Below, piece after piece: positions 54,399 through 61,620 of a stretch of 64,000 bases of DNA. The stretch is taken from contig JANQDY010000183.1 in NCBI GenBank assembly GCA_028278625.1, forward strand, positions 18,235-82,234, given 5' to 3'. The position numbers and the translations under genes are program-made. Within the stretch, counting starts at the first letter, position 1, and every line of letters starts with the position of its first letter. Origin of the DNA: Thermodesulfobacteriota bacterium. Its GTDB lineage: Bacteria > Desulfobacterota > DSM-4660 > Desulfatiglandales > Desulfatiglandaceae. The notes beneath the pieces are model-generated. The model was not told where the DNA came from and ran no database searches. It saw only the letters and a program-made list of their open reading frames with translations.

Positions 54399-56144
54399 TC
54401 AGGCATTTGTCTTTTTGATCTTCTCAAAAAAGCCGTCTTCTATCTCATCTTTCTTGAAACGGTTTAGGATCACCGGTTTCCGGGACAGATTCAAATGAAA
54501 CCCCTCTCCCTTGCTCTGATAGATATTGAGCAACCAATCCTCATTGTCCGTGGCCGGGAAGTCTTCCCGATAGTGGGCACCCCGGCTCTCCTTCCTTGCG
54601 CGTGCCGAGTTCACGACCAAACGGCATACGGTAATCAGATTGGTGACGTCGATGATGCTGTTCCATTCCATATTGTATTGGACCGTATATCGGTCCGCCA
54701 CCCTGGCTCTCAATATGATCTCCATCAATTCGTCCAATCGATGGGCCGCTTCTTTCAATTTGACCGCATTTCGAACCAGGCCGGCCTTTTCCCACATGAG
54801 GGTCTCAATCTCGTCACGGATGACATAGACATTTTCACCGGAACCTTTCAAAAAAGGCCTGAGCCAGCGCATCCGGATCTCTTCCGCCTCGTTTCTCTCA
54901 TAGGGATGGAGACCTTCCTCCGCCGCCAAAGCCGCGGCCACATCCCCCGCGATCCGGCCGTAGACGGTCGATTCACATATCCCGTTACCGCCCAACCGGT
55001 TGGCCCCGTGCGTTCCGCCCGCATCTTCACCGCATACCAGGAGTCCCTTCAGATTGCACTCGCACCGGGGATCGATTCTGACACCTCCCATTTGATAATG
55101 GGCCGTGGGCGTGACCTCCACCTTTTCCCTGGCCAGGTCCTTTCCAATGTCTTTAACCCGCTCCACCATGCCGGGAAACTTTTCTTCGATGAACGCCGCA
55201 CCCAAATGGCTCCCATCGAGATAGACCGCATTGTTTTTGGTCCCCCGCCCGGCCATGATCTCCATATAACTGGACCTTGCCACGCGATCCCGGGTGGATC
55301 TCTCCAGGCGCTCGGGATCATATTTTTCCATGAACCGTTCACCCAGACCATTATACAATCTGGCGCCGGAACCTCTTAAGCCTTCTTCAAGGAGACTCCC
55401 ATTTAGACGGGATTTCCCGGCCACCAGACCGGTGGGGTGAAACTGCACCATTTCCATATCAACGAACTCGGCTCCGGATCTGAAACACATGGCCATCCCA
55501 TCACCGGTCTTGTCAAAGGAAGGGGCGGAAATCTTATACATGGAGGCAGAGCCACCGGTGGCAACGATCGTGACTTTCGAATTGATCGCAAAAATCTCTC
55601 CCGTCCTGATGTCGGACAGCACTGCCCCAACGATCCGCTTGTTATCTTCTCCATGCAGCAGATCCAAGCCCCGGGTCTCTTCCAACACGGTAATCTCACG
55701 GGCATATATCTGATCCGTCAACCGGCTGATGATCTGTATGCCGGTGAGATCCGCCACATGGACCGTTCGGTCAAAGGACTGGCCCGCAAAAGGCTTCTGA
55801 TGGATCTTTCCGTTCTCCGCCCGATCAAAAAAACACCCGACCATGACCTCCAGCTCATGGACTGTCTTGGGAGCCTCGCTCACCAGTGTCCAGGCAAGCG
55901 CTTGATTATTGATGAAACCGCCACCTTTGAGCGTATCTTTGAAATGCTTTTCCAGGGAATCGTTCTCATCCAACACCACGTTGAACCCGCCCTGCACCAT
56001 CCTGCTGCAGCCGCTTTTTCCCATCAATCCTTTGGTGGCCAGAATTATTTTGAGTCTGGGATTGTTGTCGTAAGCATGGAGTGCCGCGAAAAGCCCGGCA
56101 CCGCCACTACCCAATATCAATATGTCGGCTTCTTTCACTTCCAC
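54399..56144 (-). CDS. sdhA: Succinate dehydrogenase/fumarate reductase-like flavoprotein subunit
   Basis: A 581-residue protein from GTG 56144 (AAGGAG seven bases upstream). N-terminal FAD loop ILGSGGAGLFAALHA. Catalytic residues are kept: FHPTGL, RGSGARLYN, TAHYQMGGV and GGTHGANRLGGNG. Where SdhA/FrdA have RSHTVxAQGG with the His that binds FAD covalently, this protein reads SGCSRMVQGG, so the His is replaced (Cys in my alignment). L-aspartate oxidase also lacks that His, but the adjacent sdhB and anchor genes argue for a respiratory complex. Last gene of gntR-sdhCDBA. Confidence 0.9.
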   Translation of the reverse strand: MEVKEADILILGSGGAGLFAALHAYDNNPRLKIILATKGLMGKSGCSRMVQGGFNVVLDENDSLEKHFKDTLKGGGFINNQALAWTLVSEAPKTVHELEVMVGCFFDRAENGKIHQKPFAGQSFDRTVHVADLTGIQIISRLTDQIYAREITVLEETRGLDLLHGEDNKRIVGAVLSDIRTGEIFAINSKVTIVATGGSASMYKISAPSFDKTGDGMAMCFRSGAEFVDMEMVQFHPTGLVAGKSRLNGSLLEEGLRGSGARLYNGLGERFMEKYDPERLERSTRDRVARSSYMEIMAGRGTKNNAVYLDGSHLGAAFIEEKFPGMVERVKDIGKDLAREKVEVTPTAHYQMGGVRIDPRCECNLKGLLVCGEDAGGTHGANRLGGNGICESTVYGRIAGDVAAALAAEEGLHPYERNEAEEIRMRWLRPFLKGSGENVYVIRDEIETLMWEKAGLVRNAVKLKEAAHRLDELMEIILRARVADRYTVQYNMEWNSIIDVTNLITVCRLVVNSARARKESRGAHYREDFPATDNEDWLLNIYQSKGEGFHLNLSRKPVILNRFKKDEIEDGFFEKIKKTNA

Positions 56145-56171
56145 GACACACGCTCCTTATCATAACCGGTT

Positions 56172-56894
56172 TCAATTGAATCTCCCAAACTTCTTCAACA
56201 TACAACGTCGTTTCAGATTCTGTATCGATCGTGTGGGGACAATGCTCTTTGGACAGACTTCGGCACAGTTGAATTGGGTGTGACATCTAAAGACGCCATA
56301 GGGCCCATCCACTGTGTTTAATCTTTCCACCCTGATGGCATCCCGTTGATCCGCGATTAATGTATAGGCACGATTAAGGGCCGCCGGTCCCAGGTATTTC
56401 CGATTGGTGGCAACCATTGAACAGGCCGAGTAACAGCAACCGCACGTGATACAATCCAACATGTCATCGATGAATTCCCTTTCCTTTGCGTCCGGCCGTA
56501 CAACGACCGGATCCTGCAGTTCCTTCTTTGAAACATAGTAGGGTTTGATTTCTTTCCATTTCTCAAAAAAGGGTTCCATGTCCACCACCAGATCGCGAAT
56601 GATCGGAAAGTTGGGAAGGGGCATAATGGTTAGTTTTTGGGTCTTCAGACTGGAAACCTGTGTTCTGCAGGCCAATCTGGCCCTTCCATTGATGTACATG
56701 GCGCAAGAACCACACATGCCGATGCGGCATGAAAACCTGAAAGAGAGGGACCGATCCATATAGTTTTGAATGTGCATCACCACATCCAATATGGCCATGT
56801 TCTCAAAGACGGGGACCAAAAAGCGGTCGAATTGGGGTTCCAGATCGCTTTTTGGATTGAACCGAAAAACGCGAACATCCAATGAATCAGCCAT
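56172..56894 (-). CDS. sdhB: Succinate dehydrogenase/fumarate reductase iron-sulfur subunit
   Basis: A 240-residue protein with the three clusters of SdhB: 2Fe-2S (CRIGMCGSCAMYINGRARLAC), 4Fe-4S (CITCGCCYSAC) and 3Fe-4S (CHTQFNCAEVCPK). It carries electrons from SdhA to the membrane subunits. The sdhA GTG lies 27 bases downstream. Confidence 0.94.
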   Translation of the reverse strand: MADSLDVRVFRFNPKSDLEPQFDRFLVPVFENMAILDVVMHIQNYMDRSLSFRFSCRIGMCGSCAMYINGRARLACRTQVSSLKTQKLTIMPLPNFPIIRDLVVDMEPFFEKWKEIKPYYVSKKELQDPVVVRPDAKEREFIDDMLDCITCGCCYSACSMVATNRKYLGPAALNRAYTLIADQRDAIRVERLNTVDGPYGVFRCHTQFNCAEVCPKSIVPTRSIQNLKRRCMLKKFGRFN

Positions 56895-56926
56895 TATCCA
56901 TCTCCAAGAAGTTTTTTTTTGAACGG

Positions 56927-57265
56927 CTAGGCAACACGTATTGCATAAAGGAGGCCGAAGATCCCAAAGCCGGCAAATGCCAATCCGGCAACAGCCAGGA
57001 TGCCGGACATGATGATGCGTTCCTTTTTTCCTGAATCAAAATCAAGCAATACGGAATAAAGACCATAAAGCGCGTGATAAAGGCCTGAGATCAGCAGCAG
57101 AATATCCAAAAAGATGAAAACCGGTGTTTTTAACCGAAGTATGATGTAATTGTATTCGAGAGGCGCTCCTGAATTTGAGAAATGAAGGTATCCTATGTGG
57201 AGACCCAGGACAACGATGATAATAAGGGCGCTGATTCTCTGCAAAATCCATGTCCAGGCATACAT
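56927..57265 (-). CDS. sdhD: Succinate dehydrogenase membrane anchor subunit
   Basis: A 112-residue protein with three helices. WILQRISALIIIVVLGLHIG has the Arg/His arrangement of SdhC/D heme and quinone sites, and GLYHALYGLYSVLLDF carries the second conserved His. Weak in sequence identity as usual; assigned mainly by position between sdhC and sdhB. Confidence 0.78.
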   Translation of the reverse strand: MYAWTWILQRISALIIIVVLGLHIGYLHFSNSGAPLEYNYIILRLKTPVFIFLDILLLISGLYHALYGLYSVLLDFDSGKKERIIMSGILAVAGLAFAGFGIFGLLYAIRVA

Positions 57266-57280
57266 CTTTCCATTCCCTTT

Positions 57281-57676
57281 TCAGTTAAGTTTATGCGCCA
57301 TCGACCAAATCCATAAAACGGCGCCTACGGCCATTAAAACCCAGAATATGGTCTTCTGGCTTCTGATTGAAATGCCCACACCCACATCAAAAAGCAATAT
57401 TCGAATGCCGTTCAGACCGTGATAAAGCACCGCTCCCAGCAGCAACATGTCCAACAGTTTAAAAACCGGCACTCCCATGAGTACGGACAATGTGGCATCA
57501 AAACGCTCCTTTCCGCTGATGAGAGCACTTCCCATGAGGATCGTGTGCAACAGAATATAGAATACGAGGCCGATTCCGGTGATTCTGTGGAGAAGCCAGG
57601 CCCACATGCCAATGGCATCCCACATTTGTCGCTTGTGGATCGCCCCGGACGGCAAGGAAGTTCTGGAAAGCGCCAT
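57281..57676 (-). CDS. sdhC: Succinate dehydrogenase cytochrome b-type subunit
   Basis: A 131-residue three-helix protein. WAWLLHRITGIGLVFYILLH is the SdhC signature, and LYHGLNGIRILLFDVG carries the second heme/quinone His. Together with the next gene it gives a two-subunit anchor. It follows the gntR stop by 21 bases. Confidence 0.86.
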   Translation of the reverse strand: MALSRTSLPSGAIHKRQMWDAIGMWAWLLHRITGIGLVFYILLHTILMGSALISGKERFDATLSVLMGVPVFKLLDMLLLGAVLYHGLNGIRILLFDVGVGISIRSQKTIFWVLMAVGAVLWIWSMAHKLN

Positions 57677-57697
57677 ATTATCCCGCTCCTTTCACCC

Positions 57698-58372
57698 CTA
57701 TTCCATTAATGCCAAGTTCTTTTCCGCATCTCTTCGAACACTTGCCACGTGTTCCCGCATCAGCTTTTCCGCCAGTTCGGCATCCCCCTTTTCAATGGCT
57801 TCCACAATCTCATAATGCTCTATGACCGTTTGTTCCGGCCGTCCCGGCAAGGCAACTGTTCGCAACCGGACCATTTGAAGATGCGCGTTAATACTTCCCA
57901 TCATGTTTTTGAGCAATTCGTTGCCGCATACGTCCAGGAGCAAGGCGTGAAACTCCACATCCGCCGGCGTGTATTTAAGAAGTCTGTTTTCATCCTCACT
58001 GGCTGAACTGATGTTTTCGAGACACCGTTTAAGACGGTCAATGGTGTCAGAGGTCATGTTTTCCGTGGCCAACCTGGCCACCAGACCCTCCAACACCTCC
58101 CGGACCTGAAGCAGGTCGATCACCTTTTCCTTTGCCTGGGAGACCACAAACGCACCGCGCCTCGGTATGATCTTAACAATACCCTCATGCTCCAGGCGAA
58201 GCAGTGTCTCCCTGATGGGCGTCCTGCTCACACCCATTGATTTTGCAAGTTCCTCTTCATTGATTTTTTGGCCCGACTCAATTTGCCGAAAGATGATCCT
58301 TTTTTTAAGGATATCATATACCTGATCTCTCAAGCTGGTGCGTTGGGGGAGTTTTTCGGTAAGTTCTTCCAT
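57698..58372 (-). CDS. GntR-family regulator, FCD (FadR-type) class
   Basis: A 224-residue protein from ATG 58372; the frame extends to 58417. The winged helix (about 10-75) contains ELAKSMGVSRTPIRETLLRL, and the all-helical FCD domain (about 85-215) has the metal-binding DVEFHALLL and EHYEIVEAIEKGDAE. FCD proteins usually sense a carboxylic acid. Operon leader of sdhCDBA and divergent from the BKACE gene, so it likely controls both. Confidence 0.9.
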   Translation of the reverse strand: MEELTEKLPQRTSLRDQVYDILKKRIIFRQIESGQKINEEELAKSMGVSRTPIRETLLRLEHEGIVKIIPRRGAFVVSQAKEKVIDLLQVREVLEGLVARLATENMTSDTIDRLKRCLENISSASEDENRLLKYTPADVEFHALLLDVCGNELLKNMMGSINAHLQMVRLRTVALPGRPEQTVIEHYEIVEAIEKGDAELAEKLMREHVASVRRDAEKNLALME

Positions 58373-58431
58373 GGTTCTTTTTATGAGACCTCTTCCAATG
58401 AGAACCCATATCATCATACGCCGGACAATTC

Positions 58432-58452
58432 TTGTATATTGTATATTGTATT
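58432..58452. promoter_or_regulatory. Triple TTGTATA repeat between gntR and the BKACE gene
   Basis: Three adjacent 7-base repeats TTGTATA, TTGTATA, TTGTATT. They overlap TGTATA-type half-sites often used by FCD regulators and lie between the divergent genes. A candidate GntR operator region. Confidence 0.5.
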
Positions 58453-58555
58453 ATTCTGCCTGTCAATGCTTTTTCGGCCCATGGATTATTTTTCGCTTCC
58501 ATTCTGTTTTTGCCGGTGGCAAATTAATGGGAAATCAGAAACTGGAGCAGGGAAA

Positions 58556-59383
58556 TTGGAAAAACTCATTATCACCGCGGCCATCACCGGAAGCAGAAAC
58601 ACTTGGGAGATTTCTCCTCATGTACCGATAACGCCTGAGGAAATCACCCAGTCCTCCATTGAATGCTGGAGAGCCGGCGCATCCATCGTCCACATCCACG
58701 TGCGTGACTTAGAGACGAAACTGGGCACCCAGGATTACGATCTTTACAAACAAGTGGTAGATCCGCTCAGAGAGCAAACGGACCTTATCTTATCGCTCAC
58801 CACCTCTGGCATCGGCGGCATCAATCTTCCTTACGAAAAGAGGCTCATTCCACTCAGGTTCAAACCGGAACTGGCGTCTTTCGACGCCGGCTCCATCAAC
58901 CTGGGGGGCGGGGTCTTCAGCAATCCGCCCGATTTCCTCGATCTTGCCGCCCGAGAAATGATGAATTGCGGTGTCAAGCCGGAGATTGAGATTTTTGATT
59001 TGGGAATGGTGATAACGGTCCTAAAAATGAAGGAAAAAAACCAGTTCGTCACCCCATTGTTTTTTCAATTCGTCATGGGGACCCCCTGGGGTGCGCCGGG
59101 AACCCCCAAGGCGCTGCTTCACCTGCTGGAGCATATTCCGGAAAAATCTATTTGGTCCGTCATCGGTGTCGGCAAGAGCCATCTCCCCATGTCGATGATG
59201 GCCATGGTTATGGGGGGACACATAAGAGTCGGCCTGGAAGATAACCTTTATTATAAGAGGGGAGTCCTCGCAAAAAATAACGCGGTTTTTGTGCAAAGAA
59301 TTGTGAGAATCGCGAAAGAATACGGCAGGGAGGTCGCGACACCAACGGAGGCCCGTAGGATCCTGGGGCTCGCCCAAGCATAA
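58556..59383 (+). CDS. Beta-keto acid cleavage enzyme (BKACE, DUF849)
   Basis: A 275-residue protein. TTG 58556 with GGAG nine bases upstream gives the family N-terminus (L)EKLIITAAITGSRNTWE; the frame upstream to 58268 runs through the regulatory region. Zinc ligands lie in SIVHIHVRD; other family blocks are PITPEEI, LTTSGIGG, FDAGSINLGG and TPWGAPGTP. BKACE enzymes transfer acetyl-CoA onto a beta-keto acid, releasing acetoacetate plus a CoA ester. Substrate unknown. Confidence 0.9.
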   Translation: MEKLIITAAITGSRNTWEISPHVPITPEEITQSSIECWRAGASIVHIHVRDLETKLGTQDYDLYKQVVDPLREQTDLILSLTTSGIGGINLPYEKRLIPLRFKPELASFDAGSINLGGGVFSNPPDFLDLAAREMMNCGVKPEIEIFDLGMVITVLKMKEKNQFVTPLFFQFVMGTPWGAPGTPKALLHLLEHIPEKSIWSVIGVGKSHLPMSMMAMVMGGHIRVGLEDNLYYKRGVLAKNNAVFVQRIVRIAKEYGREVATPTEARRILGLAQA

Positions 59384-59436
59384 ATGCGAAATGAAAAACT
59401 TAAATGCAGTCTCAACCCTGCCCCTTTGTGCGTGTG

Positions 59437-60885
59437 TTATTTTGGTTTTAGATGTGTAATGATCCTCCCAAGGGTTTGAAACCCATCCTCCATCCGTTCA
59501 TTCCAGGGAAAACCGCAACTGATGCGCAAAAAATGGCGGTACCTGTCGGAATTGGAACAAATGAGCCCCGGAACAACGGAAATGCGTTCTTTGAGGGCCT
59601 CCCCGAAAACTTCCAGGCTGCTGACCTGCTTCGGCATTTCGGTCCACAGCATAAAACCGCCATTGGGTGCGGTTACCCGGGTACCCGAAGGAAAATGGCG
59701 GGCAATGGCCATGGTGGATCGGCGCACCTGGTTCTTGAGGGCATTGCGCAGTCTGCGCAGGTGGCGTTCGTAGGATCCGCTCTGGAGGAATTCCGCCAGT
59801 ATCAATTGGTTAAGGGTCGGCGATGTGATGGTGGTCGTGATTTTGAGTATTTTTACTTTTTCCAGGAAATTCCCCGGCAGGGCATACCCGACCCGAAGGC
59901 CCGGAGCCAGGGTCTTTGAGAACGACGAACAATAGAGTACCAGCCCTTTCCGATCAAAGGATTTAAGGGTGTTGGGCCGCGGCTCCTCAAAATTCAAATC
60001 CCCATAGATATCGTCTTCAATGATGGGGATTCCTTTCTCATTCAAAAAATGGACCAGCTCCTCTTTGTTTTCATCCGGAATCACACTGCCCAAGGGATTT
60101 TGGAAGTTGGAAATGAAAAGGCAGGCCCGCACCGGGTTCAGTGCCAGCGCCCCTTTCAGCGATTGCATGTCCACGCCGGTTTGGGGATGGGTCGGAATCT
60201 CAAGGGCAGCCATGCCCAAATCCTGAATCAGGCGCAGGAGGCTGAAATAGGTGGGGGATTCAACCGCGATCACATCCCCCTTCTTGGCAACAGCCCTCAA
60301 AGACAGCGCAAGCGCCTCCATGCAGCCGTTGGTAACGATGATGTCCCCCACACGAACGGGGCTTGATCCAACCGAGATTAACCGTTTTGTCAGTTCCTTT
60401 CGCAGTTTAAGAGCACCCTCTGGTTCACCGTAGTTCACGATGCTTTCCATATCGTACCGGGAAATGCTTCGAATGGATCGGGAAAACTGTTTCAGCGGCA
60501 GCAGTTCCGGTGATATCAGCGTACAACCCAATTGAAGCAAACGCTTATCCCCAAGGGTTGAAGCCACTTTGGACAACAGATTTTCCGCCTTGAGCGTTGA
60601 GGGAGCGGCCAGGTCTTTCCTCGAAACAGGAAGGGCCAGTTCGCAGGGGATATCCCTCACATAGTATCCGCTCTTTGGCTTCGCTTCTATCAGGGACCGT
60701 TTTTCAAGTTCAATGTAGGTCTGGTAAACAGTGGAAATGCTCAGGCCCGTCCGCTTGTGAAGCTCCCGGATGGAAGGGAGTCTTTCACCGATTTGAAAGA
60801 CACCTTGAATGATCTTGTCTTCCAGCTCATTGGCGAGCCTGACGTAGTGGAAATCGGAATAGGGCTTGCCGGCATTTGCTATCAT
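59437..60885 (-). CDS. MocR-type (GntR-HTH/aminotransferase) regulator
   Basis: A 482-residue fusion. N-terminal GntR winged helix (about 10-75; IGERLPSIRELHKRTGLSIS) is joined to a fold-type I aminotransferase domain with the PLP lysine in CSSFSKTLAPGLRVGY and FQNPLGSVIP. MocR proteins are PLP-sensing or amino-compound-sensing transcription factors. Divergent from the lipoprotein gene, with repeat sites between. Confidence 0.92.
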   Translation of the reverse strand: MIANAGKPYSDFHYVRLANELEDKIIQGVFQIGERLPSIRELHKRTGLSISTVYQTYIELEKRSLIEAKPKSGYYVRDIPCELALPVSRKDLAAPSTLKAENLLSKVASTLGDKRLLQLGCTLISPELLPLKQFSRSIRSISRYDMESIVNYGEPEGALKLRKELTKRLISVGSSPVRVGDIIVTNGCMEALALSLRAVAKKGDVIAVESPTYFSLLRLIQDLGMAALEIPTHPQTGVDMQSLKGALALNPVRACLFISNFQNPLGSVIPDENKEELVHFLNEKGIPIIEDDIYGDLNFEEPRPNTLKSFDRKGLVLYCSSFSKTLAPGLRVGYALPGNFLEKVKILKITTTITSPTLNQLILAEFLQSGSYERHLRRLRNALKNQVRRSTMAIARHFPSGTRVTAPNGGFMLWTEMPKQVSSLEVFGEALKERISVVPGLICSNSDRYRHFLRISCGFPWNERMEDGFQTLGRIITHLKPK

Positions 60886-60911
60886 AGCGCTCTCCCCGTT
60901 TTTTGTTATGG

Positions 60912-60969
60912 ACAGATTTCAAAAAGACGACATCTGTTATGGCAAAAATTTACTTTAATTGCATCTGTT
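60912..60969. promoter_or_regulatory. Candidate MocR binding region
   Basis: Direct repeat CATCTGTT at 60931-60938 and 60962-60969 (31 bases, about three helical turns, apart), plus an inverted ACAGAT at 60912-60917. MocR regulators commonly bind spaced direct repeats. Confidence 0.4.
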
Positions 60970-61050
60970 TTTGTGCCTTGGAACGGTTTATGGTCAATAC
61001 CAAACCAACAGGGTGAAATATCAGAGCAGAAAATCATAGGTCCGTGGGAC

Positions 61051-61602
61051 ATGGCAAAATTCATAAAAATTCACAAATACCTTCTCCTTTTAGCCCTTTT
61101 GTTCTGGACTTCCGGGTGCAATTCCCACCCCGTGGAAATAGATCCCAATGACCCCACTCAAATGGACCATTCGGAGAGGATGTTCCGGCAGCTCATGACG
61201 GAGTCCCGCTTCTTTCAATCTCAAAAGAGAGTGTGCCTGGCATTCGGGAATCCGCTCAAATCGCCGTCCGTTCGCTTCCTGAATCGCTTCAATGACCTGA
61301 AAGAGAGACCCATCGGCCTGGACCGGATTCAAGGGAACGGCTTTAGAAAAGGGTATGTTGACAGAATGAGCGGTTCACCGGTGGTCATCTGTCACATCGC
61401 TCGAATGCTTCGCCTGGTGCCGAACCGCTATATTTTTGAAGCGGGATGGTTTTGCACAAGCCACCAGTCCCGAAAGGGTATCTATGAAATAAGGGAAGAG
61501 AATGGAGGGTACCATATCTCCAGGATCAGTGTTTCAGATCGGTGTCGTCATCTGATCACCCCCCATGAACAACACCATTATTCATGCCGCGTGGCATATT
61601 AG
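61051..61602 (+). CDS. Lipoprotein of unknown function
   Basis: A 183-residue protein beginning MAKFIKIHKYLLLLALLFWT with a lipobox ending TSGC. ATG 61051 is the natural signal-peptide start although the frame opens far upstream and no strong ribosome site is seen. The mature part has several Cys and no recognised domain. Convergent with the SulP gene. Confidence 0.62.
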   Translation: MAKFIKIHKYLLLLALLFWTSGCNSHPVEIDPNDPTQMDHSERMFRQLMTESRFFQSQKRVCLAFGNPLKSPSVRFLNRFNDLKERPIGLDRIQGNGFRKGYVDRMSGSPVVICHIARMLRLVPNRYIFEAGWFCTSHQSRKGIYEIREENGGYHISRISVSDRCRHLITPHEQHHYSCRVAY

Positions 61603-61620
61603 GATCTCCCCGGCGCCATT

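Noticed and set aside
54495..55379. 294-codon plus-strand frame over sdhA
   Set aside because: Shadow; sdhA on the minus strand keeps all family motifs.
54399..56144. L-aspartate oxidase (NadB) as identity of the flavoprotein
   Set aside because: The missing flavinylation His fits NadB, but adjacent sdhB and two anchor genes make a membrane-bound Sdh/Frd-type complex far more likely.
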